The notes beneath the pieces are model-generated. The model ran no database searches. It saw only the letters and a list, made by a program, of their open reading frames with translations, and was not told the DNA's origin. 64,000 nucleotides of DNA from positions 434,001-498,000 of the forward strand of contig CAVWJW010000008.1 of NCBI GenBank assembly GCA_963755335.1. Reading direction: 5' to 3'. The position numbers and the translations under genes were made by a program. The stretch is from UBA10649 sp963755335 (GTDB taxonomy: Bacteria > Actinomycetota > Actinomycetes > S36-B12). Shown here one piece after another: positions 1-9,868 of this stretch; position 1 is the stretch's first letter, and every line of letters starts with the position of its first letter.

Positions 1-171
1 GCCCTGTTCATCCGACAGGTCGTCGCAGAGCTGCGCAAGGTCATCTGGCCCACGCGCAAGGAGCTCGTCGCCTACACCACCGTCGTGGTGATCTTCGTTC
101 TCGTGATGGCCGGCATCATCGCCGGACTGGACTACGTCTTCACTCGACTGGTCCTGTTCGTCTTCGGATAG
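1..171 (+). CDS. secE: Preprotein translocase subunit SecE (3' part)
   Basis: This is the C-terminal 56 residues of SecE; the start lies before the window. The visible part shows the conserved amphipathic helix on the cytoplasmic side (ELRKVIWPTRKEL) and then one hydrophobic membrane segment (VVVIFVLVMAGIIAGL), ending in TAG. SecE is the small subunit that clamps SecY in the inner membrane; secY itself lies at 37304. Only 36 bases, holding a ribosome-binding site, separate it from nusG, so the two are probably co-transcribed, as in most bacteria. Confidence 0.95.
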   Translation, partial: ALFIRQVVAELRKVIWPTRKELVAYTTVVVIFVLVMAGIIAGLDYVFTRLVLFVFG

Positions 172-207
172 CGCGACCTGAACTTCCCTGACCTCAACGC
201 AAGGAGA

Positions 208-1085
208 ATGACCACCGTGTCCGACCAGGACTTCGTGACTCCCTCGACCGACCCGTTCAATACCGGGGCGGCCGACGTCGTCGACGACATCGCTGCCGTC
301 GCCGCTGAGGAGACCCTCGGCGAGGTGGACGCCGGCGAGCCGATCGTACGCCGCTACGGCCGAGGAGATCGTGGCGGACGCCGTCGAGGCCGAGGTAGAG
401 GTCGAGGAGGCGAGGCCGAGGCGAGGTCGTTGCTCGAGGCTGAGGAGATCGTCGACGAGGCCGAGATCGAGGAAGAGGACCCGGTCGTCGCGTTCCGCGA
501 GCAGATGCGCATCTGCCCCGGGCGACTGGTACGTCATCCACTCCTACGCCGGCTACGAGAACAAGGTCAAGGGCAACATCGAGACCCGCATCACCACCAT
601 GAACATGGAGGACTACATCTTCCAGGTCGAGGTGCCGATGGAGGAGGTCACGGAGATCAAGAGCGGCGTGCGCAAGCTCGTCCGCCGTAACAAGTTCCCC
701 GGGTACGTGCTCGTCCGCATGGACCTCACCGACGAGTCGTGGGGCGCCATCCGCCACACGCCAGGCGTCACCGGCTTCGTCGGCCACGGCCACCAGCCCG
801 CACCGCTGTCGCTCGACGAGGTCGTCGAACATCCTCGCCCCGACTCCCGAGAAGAAGGCGGCCACGCCGGGCTCACCAGCGAGCGGTGGCGGCACCGCCG
901 CGACCCCGGTCGAGATCGACTTCGCCGTCGGCGACTCCGTGACAGTGGTGGACGGCCCGTTCGCCACCCTGCACGCCACCATCTCCGAGATCAACATCGA
1001 GGCCCAGAAGGTCACCGGCCTCGTCGAGATCTTCGGTCGCGAGACTCCTGTCGAGCTGGCCTTCAGCCAGATCAACAAGAACTAG
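208..1085 (+). CDS. nusG: Transcription termination/antitermination factor NusG, two frameshifts
   Basis: NusG binds RNA polymerase and couples it to Rho and the ribosome. The start is ATG at 208 after AAGGAG. An acidic actinobacterial N-terminal extension of about 110 residues precedes the NGN domain, which begins at PGDWYVIHSYAGYENKVK and contains FPGYVLVRMDL. The C-terminal KOW domain (VGDSVTVVDGPFATL, FGRETPVELAF) ends at TAG 1085. Two single-base insertions break the frame, one near 523 (just before GACTGG) and one near 826 (in GTCGAAC). With both removed the protein is about 291 residues, normal for actinobacterial NusG, and DEVVNILAP reads as in relatives. I regard the breaks as sequence errors because nusG is essential. 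Confidence 0.93.
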
Positions 1086-1153
1086 CGAGCACTGCTGCAC
1101 CACCTCGGCGGGCGCCGTCCGCCGGGCAACACCAACGAAGGACCCGACACACC

Positions 1154-1588
1154 ATGGCACCGAAGAAGAAGAAGGTTGCCGGCCTGATCAAGCTCCAGAT
1201 CCAGGCTGGCGCGGCCAACCCGGCCCCGCCGGTCGGCCCGGCGCTCGGCCAGCACGGCGTCAACATCATGGAGTTCTGCAAGGCGTACAACGCCGCCACC
1301 GAGAACCAGCGTGGCAACGTGATCCCGGTCGAGATCACGGTCTACGAAGACCGCTCGTTCGACTTCACGCTCAAGACCCCGCCGGCCTCGCGGCTGATCC
1401 TCAAGGCCGCTGGCCTCGACAAGGGATCCGGCAACGCGCCCAAGGTCAAGGCCGGCACCATCACGCGCGACCAGGTGCGCGAGATCGCCGAGACCAAGAT
1501 GCCCGACCTCAACGCCAACGATGTCGACGCCGCGATGAAGATCATCGAGGGCACGGCTCGTCAGATGGGCATCACCGTCGCTGGCTGA
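1154..1588 (+). CDS. rplK: 50S ribosomal protein L11
   Basis: uL11 (144 residues) forms the L11 stalk base with 23S rRNA, the site of EF-G and RelA action and of thiostrepton binding. The start is ATG at 1154 (MAPKKKKVAGLIKLQIQAG); the open frame runs further upstream, but that part overlaps nusG and is not L11-like. The N-terminal proline-rich hinge (NPAPPVGPALGQHGVNIM) and the C-terminal rRNA-binding domain (GSGNAPKVKAGTITRDQ) are both intact. It lies 68 bases after nusG and 75 bases before rplA in the usual secE-nusG-rplK-rplA order. Confidence 0.97.
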   Translation: MAPKKKKVAGLIKLQIQAGAANPAPPVGPALGQHGVNIMEFCKAYNAATENQRGNVIPVEITVYEDRSFDFTLKTPPASRLILKAAGLDKGSGNAPKVKAGTITRDQVREIAETKMPDLNANDVDAAMKIIEGTARQMGITVAG

Positions 1589-1663
1589 TCGGCCAGACAG
1601 CACGTCATCCGAATGTGGGAGAGCCAGCGCGGCTCATCAACCACGACCTGCGAAGGAGCAGAC

Positions 1664-2377
<714 letters not shown>

Positions 2378-2392
2378 CCCTCGCAGCACCGC

Positions 2393-2426
2393 ACTGAGGC
2401 GATCCGGACATCCGGGTCGCCTCAGT
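2393..2426 (+). terminator. Terminator after rplA
   Basis: A perfect 10-base inverted repeat (ACTGAGGCGA / TCGCCTCAGT) with further CCGG pairing inside its loop starts 15 bases after the rplA stop. The tract that follows is T-rich only to a small degree (CGTCTTCG), which is usual for actinobacterial terminators. It separates the ribosomal unit from the Liv transporter genes. Confidence 0.85.
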
Positions 2427-2538
2427 CGTCTTCGGGGCCAGCACAGGTTGCGGTTTGAGCATTCTGGTTGACCGTCGATGGGGGCGGCGCCACACTGCCT
2501 CAACGCGTCCGGCAGTCGTGATGCGCAAGGGGGTGTGC

Positions 2539-3322
2539 GTGACCGACCCGGGGGCAGGCCCGCTTCTCGAGCTCGTCGACATCAAGGTCCGGTTGAGCGG
2601 CCTGCAGATCCTCGACGGCGTGAGCCTCCAGGTGCCCCGCGGTGCCGTCACGGGGCTCATCGGCCCGAACGGGGCGGGCAAGACCACCGTGTTCAACGTC
2701 ATCAGCGGCTTCGTCCGGGCCGACTCGGGCGAGGTGCGGTACAACGGCGAGCACCACCGCCGGATCCGGCCGCATCGACTGACCCGGATGGGCATCTCCC
2801 GCACCCTTCAGGGGGTGGGCCTGTTCCCGAGCCTGACCGCCCTCGAGAACGTCATGCTCGGCGGCTCGTCGAAGGTGCGCAGCGGCCTCGTGTCCCAGTC
2901 GCTGGCTATGCCGTGGACCGACGTCGAGACCCGCCGCGAACCGGGCTCGGGCGCTTGAGGTCATGGCCGAGCTCGGCATCGCCGGGGAGGCCGAGCGGCT
3001 GCCGGGCGAACTGCCGTACCCGGTGCAGAAGCGCGTTGCCCTCGCACGGGCGCTCGTCTGCGATCCGCAGGTCCTGCTGCTGGACGAGCCGGCCGGTGGG
3101 GTGGGCGCCGCCGACATGACGGACCTCGCCGCCCTGATCAGGAGTTGGGTGCCCGAGCGAACCGTCCTCCTCGTCGAGCACCACATGGAGCTGGTGATGG
3201 AGGTCTGCGACCACATCTGCGTGCTCGACGCGGGCCGGGTCATCGCCACCGGCACGCCCGAGCAGGTGCGCAGCGACCCCGCCGTGCTGGCGGCGTATCT
3301 CGGCGAGGAGGGGGCGGCCTGA
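2539..3322 (+). CDS. livG: Branched-chain amino acid type ABC importer ATPase LivG, one frameshift
   Basis: LivG is one of two cytoplasmic ATPases of a HAAT-family importer. The Walker A motif GPNGAGKTT lies near residue 41, and the Walker B motif LLLDEPAGG and switch His (LLVEHHMELV) lie in the second half. I chose GTG 2539 because AAGGGGG sits five bases upstream; ATG 2521 is possible but lacks a ribosome-binding site. The frame breaks near 2937 at CGCGAACC; removing one base joins the halves into about 260 residues, the normal length. The ABC signature is degenerate (ELPYPVQKRVALARAL in place of LSGGQ), which needs care because it is near the break but not in it. The stop overlaps the livF start (TGATG). 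Confidence 0.88.
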
Positions 3323-4028
3323 TGCTGAGCATCCAGGGCCTGAGCGTCAGCTACGGGCCGGTGAAGGCGCTGACTCGCGTCTCCCTCGACGTGCCGCGGG
3401 GTGAGGTCACCGCCGTCATCGGCGCCAATGGTGCCGGCAAGTCGACCCTCATGCGGACCCTCGCCGGCCTGGTCCGCCCTGCCGAGGGATCGGCCTTCCT
3501 CGATGGACAGCTCCTCACCGGTCACAAGCCCGAGGACATCGTCCGGATGGGCGTGGCGCTGGTTCCCGAAGGACGCTCGACGATTCCTGAGCTGACCGTC
3601 GATGAGAACCTGCGGCTCGGCGGCCTGTGGCGCACGCGCGCCGAACGAGCCGCCGAGCCACGCGCGAGGTCTTCGACCTGTTCCCGGTTCTCGGCCAGCG
3701 TCGCACGATGCGAGCCGACACCCTCAGCGGCGGGGAGCGCCAGCAACTCGCCATCGGCCGAGCGCTCATGTGCGCCCCGGAATGCCTTCTTCTGGACGAG
3801 CCCTCGCTGGGGCTCGCGCCGCTCATCGTCACGCAGATCCTCGACCTCGTGAAGCGCCTTTCAACCGAGGTCAACCTCGCGGTGCTTCTGGTCGAGCAGA
3901 ACGCGGTGACTGCCCTCCGTGAGGCGACGCAGGGAGTGGTGCTCAATCTTGGCCAGGTCGTGATGTCCGGCCCGGCCGCCGAGATCGCATCGCATGAGGA
4001 GCTCCGGCATGCGTACCTGGGCTACTGA
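3322..4028 (+). CDS. livF: Branched-chain amino acid type ABC importer ATPase LivF, one frameshift
   Basis: LivF is the second ATPase of the importer. The start ATG 3322 overlaps the livG stop. Walker A is GANGAGKST, the ABC signature is LSGGERQQLAIGRAL and Walker B is LLLDEPSLGLAPL, followed by the switch region LLVEQN, so all catalytic motifs are present. The reading frame changes near 3655-3661, best explained by one missing base (GAG-GCC-ACG expected) or by two extra ones. The corrected protein is about 235 residues, which is the usual LivF size. LivF and LivG probably act as a heterodimer under LivH and LivM. Confidence 0.9.
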
Positions 4029-4040
4029 GGACGATCGGCG

Positions 4041-4920
4041 ATGACGACACTTCATCGACTACCTGCTGGGCGGCGTCGGCTCCGGCGCGATCATCGCGCT
4101 GATGGCCCTCGCGCTCGTGCTGACCTGGCGGGCGACCCGCGTGGTCAACTTCGCGCAGGTCGGCCAGGCCATGTTCACCACGTTCATCGCCCTGTCGATC
4201 CAGACCGCGACCGGGAACTGGTTCGTCGCACTGATCGGCGCGATGGTGGCCGGCGCACTCCTCGGCGTCGTCGTCCAGTTCCTCGTGCTTCGGCCGGTGA
4301 ACCGGATGGACACGTCCGGTGCGATCATCGCCACGTTCGGCGTGCTGATCGCCTTGCAGGCCGCGGCCGGGATGATCTGGGGCGGCGACAGTCAGGCCTT
4401 CCCGCAGCCCTTCGACAACTCAGCCATCACGCTGTTCGGCCAGGAGTGGCCGCTGTCGATCTACGACCTGGTGGTCATCGCTCTCGCGGCCGTCATGGTC
4501 ATCGGCCTCACGCTGCTGTTCACGCGAACCTCACTGGGCCTGGCCATGCGGGCGACCGCGTTCAATCCCGAGGTGGCAAGGCTCTCTGGCGTCCGAGTCA
4601 GCCGCACGCTGACGATCGGCTGGGCTCTGGCGGGCGTCGTTGGCGCCGTCGCCGGCGTGCTCGTCGCACCGTCATCGACGATCTCCCCGAACAGCTTCGA
4701 CATCCTGCTGGTGTTCGCCTTCACGGCGGCCGTCATCGGAGGTCTCGACAGTCTCGTCGGAGCGGTCTCCATGGGCATCGGCACCGGCCTGGTGATCTCG
4801 CTGGTGTCCGGGTACAGCGACTCCAGCAACGCCCCCGTGGTGGCCCTGGTGCTTCTTGCCGCGACCCTCCTGCTCAAGCCCGAGGGCCTGTTCGGCCACA
4901 CCAAGGCTCGGTCGGTGTAG
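4041..4920 (+). CDS. livH: Branched-chain amino acid type ABC importer permease LivH, one frameshift
   Basis: LivH is an inner-membrane permease with about eight hydrophobic segments, from IIALMALALVLTW to VVALVLLAATLLL, and the family motif near MRATAFNPEVARLSGV that contacts the ATPases. The start ATG 4041 is followed after only a few codons by a one-base insertion (4047-4057, in ACTTCATCGAC), after which the protein reads through intact. The corrected length is about 292 residues, typical of LivH. It lies 12 bases after livF and 4 bases before livM, clearly one operon. Confidence 0.9.
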
Positions 4921-4924
4921 GGCG

Positions 4925-6310
4925 ATGACAGAACTGATGCGCAAGCCGGGTGCCCGGCTGCTGCTCCACCTGGCCATCGTCGTGGTGATCTGGCTGGTGA
5001 TGACGCGGATCAACGATCGCCGTCGATCCGCTGACGAACTACTACATCGCGCTCGTGGCGATGTACGCCACGGCCATGTTCGGCATGGTCATCCTGGTGG
5101 GACTGTCCGGCCAGGTCTCCCTGGGCAACGGCGCCCTCATGGCCATCGGCGGCTACATCTTCGCGCTCACGTCGCTCAACTGGCAGACCGTGCCGGTGCT
5201 CGGGGTGCCGTGGAACGGCTGGTGGTCGATGGTGTTCGCCGGCATCGGCGGGATCGTCTTCGGACTGCTCATCGGCGGCCTCGGTGCGCGACTGTCCGGG
5301 CCGTACCTGGCCGGCCTGACCCTGGGCATCGCCGTAGGGATCCCCGCCATCGCCAACCGCTTCCCGCAGCTGTTCGGTGGCGAGACTGGACTGACCTTGA
5401 CCGTGCCCTACCCCGACGGCGGGTACGCTGCCGGTCGACGCGGGCACGGACTTCATCGAGCCATCGGTCATCCCGTCGCCGGACGCCATCGCCTCGGCAT
5501 CCGCGTCGGTGGCTCCGAGCGATCTGCTGACGGCGAGCAACTTCCCGTCGGCGGGTGCGTCGTCGGGTGCGGGGGATCTGCTGACGGCGAGCAACTTCCC
5601 GTCGGCGGGTGCGTCGTCGGGTGCGGGGGATCTGCTGACGGCGAGCAACTTCCCGTCGGCGGGTGCGTCGTCGGGTGCGGGGGATCTGCTGACGGCGAGC
5701 AACTTCCCGTCGGCTGGTGCGTCGGCTTCGCCGGTGCCCGATCTCGGTGGAGTCGACGTGAGCGGCGGCGGCGGCTATCGATCATGGCTTCGTCCTCGAG
5801 CGTTGGCAGGCATCGTTGGCGGTGCTCGTCGCGTGCATCGTCGCCTTCATGGCGCTCAACCTCGTGCGCGGACGCCAAGGGCAGGTCTGGCGTGCCGTCC
5901 GCGACGATCCGGTCGCGGCAGCGGTCTCCGGGATCTCGCCGTCCGGGGCGAAGGTCACGGCCTTCGTGATCAGCAGCCTGTTCGCTGCGCTCGCCGGCGG
6001 CGTGTTCGCGCAGATCCTCGCCTACGTGGGCCCAGGTGCGTTCGGACTCGGGCTCTCGCTGTCGCTCCTCGTCGGCGTCGTCCTCGGTGGCCGATCGTCG
6101 TTGCTCGGTGCGGTCATCGGCGCGGTACTCCTGGTGTGGCTGCCCGAGTTCGTGCTGAATGTCTCGAATGATCGGGGCTGGTCCGAGCAGATAACGAACA
6201 ATGCGCCCAATCTGATCTACGGACTCCTTGTCGTGCTCGTCGTCCTGATCGCGCCGGGCGGCATCGTTGGATCGGTTCAGAGCCTGATCGCCAAGGTGAC
6301 GAAGCGATAA
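4925..6310 (+). CDS. livM: Branched-chain amino acid type ABC importer permease LivM with tandem-repeat loop, three frameshifts
   Basis: LivM is the second permease. The N-terminal half (LLLHLAIVVVIWLVM, then ATAMFGMVILVGLSGQVSLG) and the C-terminal half (WRAVRDDPVAAAVSGI, the ATPase contact, then GLLVVLVVLIAPGG) are typical. Between them lies an unusual Ser/Ala/Pro-rich insert of roughly 110 residues with an 18-residue unit (DLLTASNFPSAGASSGAG) repeated; it falls in the segment that faces outward in the family. Single-base insertions occur near 5014-5026, 5436 and 5779, each next to a CGA. Corrected length is about 460 residues, longer than most LivM proteins because of the insert. The stop TAA at 6310 is 145 bases before the binding-protein gene. 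Confidence 0.87.
5521..5727 (+). repeat. 54-bp tandem repeat inside livM, about 3.8 copies
   Basis: Three identical 54-bp units begin at 5521, 5575 and 5629, and a fourth at 5683 diverges after about 40 bases. Each unit starts GATCTGCTGACGGCGAGCAA and encodes DLLTASNFPSAGASSGAG in the livM frame. The unit length is a multiple of three, so copy-number change would keep the frame. Identity at every third base shows recent expansion, or an assembly effect. Confidence 0.95.
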
Positions 6311-6455
6311 CGACGGTCGCGGGTATCGCAAAGCCGTTGCAGCCCCATAGGCCGATGGCTAGCCTCCCAAGAAAGTTGCGTCACCCGTCTGTCGCAGATC
6401 CATCACTTCGATGAGTCCTGCGGGTCGTGGTGCGCCCACCATGGGGAGGAAGTCT

Positions 6456-7744
6456 GTGAGCAAACTGTTCGCGACCCGAACGGTCGCCTTCGGAGCCTTG
6501 ACGGCCGTGGCGCTCGCCGCCGCAGCGCCGGCCGGTGCCTCCGTACGATCCGCGGATCCAGGAGTCACCTCGAACCAGATCGTCATCGGCACCACGACAC
6601 CGCTTACCGGCCCGGCCTCACCCGGCTACAAGGACGTCGCCCCGGCAGCGCAGGCGTACTTCAACTACGTCAACGCGAACGGCGGCATCAACGGACGCAA
6701 GATCAAGTACGTCGTGTACGACGACCAGTACAACCCCGCCAAGACGAAGAGCGCGACAAGTCAGCTCATCCTTCGCGACAAGGTCGTTCGCGATCTTCGG
6801 CGCGCTCGGCACGCCGACCCACTCGGCGGTGGTGGCCGACATCAACCGTCGTGGCATCCCCGACGTGTTCGTCAACACGGGCGCGTCGGCCTTCGACAGC
6901 CCCCGCAAGTACCCGACGACCTTCCCCTACTTCCCGTCATACGTCGTCGAGGCCAAGACCATGGCCTACTACATCCAGGGTGATCCGACCCTCAACGCCA
7001 AGAAGAAGTGCCTCTTCTACCAGGACGGCGAGTTCGGCGACAACGCCGCCGTCGGCTTCAACGCCGCTGGCCTGAAGTTCGACACCACGGTCTCGTACTT
7101 CTCCGGACAGCAGGTGGCTCCGTTCACCGCGCAGGTCACGAAGATGAAGTCGGCCGGCTGCGAGCTCGTCGTCTTCTTCGGCGTCACCTCGGCCACCGCA
7201 CAGCTGCTCGGCACGGCGGCGCAAGGCCGCGTTCAAGCCCACCTGGATGATCACGTCGGTCGGCTCGGATCCATCGGTTCTCGGTGCTTCCCTCGGTGCG
7301 GCAACCGGCGCCCTGATGAACGGCATCTACGCGCCGAGCTTCCTCGTGCCGATTCAGGACTCGAGCAACCCGTTCGTGTCGCAGATGAAGGTCATCGCCG
7401 ACAAGAACAACCTGCCGTGGAACTTCTACACCTACTACGGGATCAACACCGCCTACGTGCTGGCGCAGGCCATCAAGGCGGCCGGCCCGAACCTGACGCG
7501 CACGGGACTGATCAACGCCCTCCAGACGAAGGCTTCGACGTTCCGCTCCGCGGCCATCGTGCCGCTGGTGTTCAGCGCTCGGACTCATCAAGGACTGCAG
7601 GGGTACTACATGGGCCAGTACAACGGAACGGGCCAGTTGGTCCGCCTGACTCCGTACGTCATCACCGCGACAAGCGCCCCGTCTGGTGCGGCCAAGAAGA
7701 CGACGTATCGGCCGCTCGCCCCCACTCCCAAGCTGCTTCCGTAG
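6456..7744 (+). CDS. ABC importer substrate-binding protein (LivJ-like), two frameshifts
   Basis: This is the extracytoplasmic binding protein (type I periplasmic fold, Leu/Ile/Val receptor family) of the adjacent importer. I chose GTG 6456 because GGAGG sits six bases upstream; ATG 6411 and ATG 6441 are in frame but less well placed. A signal peptide of about 28 residues (TVAFGALTAVALAAAAPAGA) has no lipobox cysteine, so the protein may be secreted or held by another means. The mature start SNQIVIGTTTPLTGP and the text NYVNANGGINGRKIKYVVYDD are typical. Insertions near 6785 and 7222 break the frame; corrected length is about 428 residues. The real substrate is not given by the sequence: amino acids, amides and aromatic acids are all known for this family. 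Confidence 0.88.
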
Positions 7745-7756
7745 AAGAGGACGGAC

Positions 7757-9575
7757 ATGACCATCTCTCGCACCCGCCGCGTCATCGCGGCAATCGCCTC
7801 GGCGGGGCTCCTGCTCCTTGCCGTACCGACGGCATCGTCGGTCAGTGCGGCAACGACGGCCTGCGCCCCCGGGGCCACCTGTGACGGGGCCCTAGACGGC
7901 AAGCTCGGGCCGGCTCCGTTCGAGATCAAGATGCCGCAGAACTTCAACGGCACCGTCCTGCTGTACTCGCACGGGTACCGGTTCTCCGGTCCCATCCCGG
8001 CGGCGTTCGCGCCGACGCTCGGCGTTGCCAAGGATCCGGCTTACAACCCGGTGAGCGTGCCGGCGTTCGTGCCGGGATTCGGGTCGGCTGTCGCCTACCA
8101 GGCGAACAACAATCCGGATGTCGCGACCGACCCGTTCTCCGCGCAGGCGCTCCTGGCTCAGGGCTTCGCCCTTGCCGGCTCCGGCTACGCGCGGCAGGGC
8201 TGGGCTGTTGCTGAGGGTGTCGAGGCAGACGAGAACCTCATCACCTACATCAACGGCGGCGCCGTTCCCGGCGTCAAGTCGATCATGCTCTGGGGACCGT
8301 CCCTCGGTGGCATCATCAGCCAGACGGTGGCCGAGCGGAATCCGTACAAGGTCACCGGCGTGATGCCGCTCTGCGGTGCTGTGACGGGTCCCGAGCAGTC
8401 CCTCAGCGGCGCGATGACCCTGCTGTTCGCGTGGAAGACCCTGATCGCACCGACGCTCAAGACGGCGAACTACACGCCGGGACCGGTCGGCTACGGCGAG
8501 GCGTTGACCGATCTCGGAACCGTCTTCGGCGTGCTGCAGAAGGTGGCCGCGGGCACCTTGTCGGTGTCGCCCGTCGGCTACCCGATCGCCCAGGCGAACC
8601 TGCTTGCGGGCCTGATGGCGGGCCTGCCCACCAAGTCGTCGGTGTACGACGGGCAGACGGTCAACCCGGCGCTTCGCCACGCTCGGCACGGCGGCGGCAC
8701 TTGCCGGTGGCTACCAGCCGGCCTCGGCCGGTGCGAGCACCGCCGCAGCGATGCTGCAGAACGTCGGAGCAGGCGCCGCGCTGGGCATCCTCGCCCGGTA
8801 CGACCTCGAGATGCGGGCGCGCCAGATCGCCAGCATCCCGCCGACCGAGTCGGGCAACTTCACCGACAACGTTGGGGTCTCCTACAACCGACTGCTGTCA
8901 CCCGAGCAGCGCGGCGAGTTCGGCGACACCCTCAACGCGACATCGGTGATGCCGAACGCTCTGAATGCGATGCTGGCGGCGCTGGATGCGACCCGCTTCA
9001 ACGCAGCGGCCCGCTTCCCGGCCAATCCGAAGGCGATCGCGGCCGTACGGGCCATCCCCGCACCGCGAGGCGCGTACGGCGTCCCGACGGTGCTCATGTC
9101 GACCACCTACGACCCGGTGGTGTCGGCGAGCCAGACCGGCTGGCTGCACGACCGGCTCCAGGCGTCGTACAACAAGGGCCCCGTCTCCGGCCCGTTCAAG
9201 GTGGTGACGTACTACACCGTGCCGCCAGCCGATGGCTGGACCCAGTTCGACGCGGGCGCCAAGTCGCCGAACGCAGTGGCCTCGGTCGTGGCGATGGGTG
9301 GCAGCGGGGTGGGGCACTGCGCCTTCACGCCGCGACAGCTCGAGGGCGCGGTGCTCTCGTGGCTGAGCATCGTTCGCGCCAAGTCGGCGTCCGACATCAA
9401 GAAGATCAACCGGCAGATGTGGCAGGTGGTCGGAGTCAACGGTGACGGGAGCTTCCAGCCCGACCCGCTGAAGCGCCCGGGCATCCTGTCGAAGGCGCAG
9501 GCCGTGGCGGACGTGCTGTTCCCGGCGTCTCCGACCAAGGGTGCCGATTCGCACTCGGTGGCGCCGCCGCGTTAG
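7757..9575 (+). CDS. Large secreted alpha/beta-hydrolase of unknown substrate, one frameshift
   Basis: The protein begins with a signal peptide (IAAIASAGLLLLAVPTASSVSA) and then a Cys pair close to the mature N-terminus. The nucleophile elbow is GPSLGG, with the Ser near residue 182, after VLLYSHGYRFSG, which resembles the oxyanion strand of alpha/beta-hydrolases. A late His is found in GGSGVGHCAFTPRQ, a plausible catalytic His. One extra base near 8675 breaks the frame; corrected length is about 605 residues, long for this fold. It starts 12 bases after the binding-protein stop and precedes a strong terminator, so it is probably the last gene of the Liv operon and may release the imported compound. 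Esterase or peptidase activity is a guess. Confidence 0.72.
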
Positions 9576-9588
9576 TTCCTTCGAAGGT

Positions 9589-9622
9589 CAGTGGGGTCGG
9601 CGATCACTCGCCGACCCCACTG
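9589..9622 (+). terminator. Terminator after the Liv/hydrolase operon
   Basis: A perfect 15-base inverted repeat (CAGTGGGGTCGGCGA / TCGCCGACCCCACTG) with a TCAC loop lies 13 bases after the hydrolase stop. It closes the transporter operon before the rplJL leader. Confidence 0.9.
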
Positions 9623-9662
9623 CTCGTCTCAGACGGCGTAGGTGACCTCGCTGGGGGGCGAT

Positions 9663-9692
9663 TTGGCCCGTCCGCGGCCCGCCCCGTACTCT
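9663..9692 (+). promoter_or_regulatory. Possible rplJL promoter
   Basis: TTGGCC at 9663 and TACTCT at 9687 are separated by 18 bases and stand just before the L10 leader. The match to TTGACA and TANNNT is partial, so the call rests mainly on position. Confidence 0.4.
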
Positions 9693-9695
9693 TTC

Positions 9696-9868
9696 CCTAC
9701 CGAAGACCGCTGGTCGCCGGCAGCAGGCAACTGCTTCCGGTCGAAGGTCCCGCGAATGCGGGCGGCCCGCGCAGGTGAACTGGACCTGATACGCCCTTGG
9801 CGTGTCGTCGCCCCGTGCGCCTGCGCCGGGGCGTTCTCGTTTTCGTGGGGCACCATGAAAGGAGCCCC
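9696..9868 (+). ncRNA. L10 (rplJ) leader RNA
   Basis: The 170 bases before rplJ carry the block ACCGAAGACCGCTGGTCGCC, which resembles the leader that binds L10 or the L10(L12)4 complex in actinobacteria, followed by a GC-rich stem region (GCCCGCGCAGG). Close to the gene, GCCCCG (9810) pairs with CGGGGC (9827) and is followed by a T-richer stretch (GTTCTCGTTTTCG), which could act as an attenuator. Autoregulation of rplJL by such a leader is known in many bacteria; the fold here is my reading, not computed. Confidence 0.65.

Noticed and set aside
2455..2538. Liv operon promoter with TTGACC at 2468
   Set aside because: No TANNNT box is found at the right distance, so the promoter of the block stays unplaced.
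5010..5702. Reverse-strand repeat protein (LLAVSRSPAPDDAPADGK units)
   Set aside because: It is the shadow of the livM tandem repeat in another frame; the plus strand carries the permease.
5521..5727. CRISPR array
   Set aside because: Units are directly adjacent with no unique spacers, and they are coding within livM.
6311..6455. Separate promoter for the binding-protein gene (TTGCAG / TAGCCT near 6335-6363)
   Set aside because: Spacing is 17 but both boxes match weakly; the 145-base gap alone does not prove a promoter.
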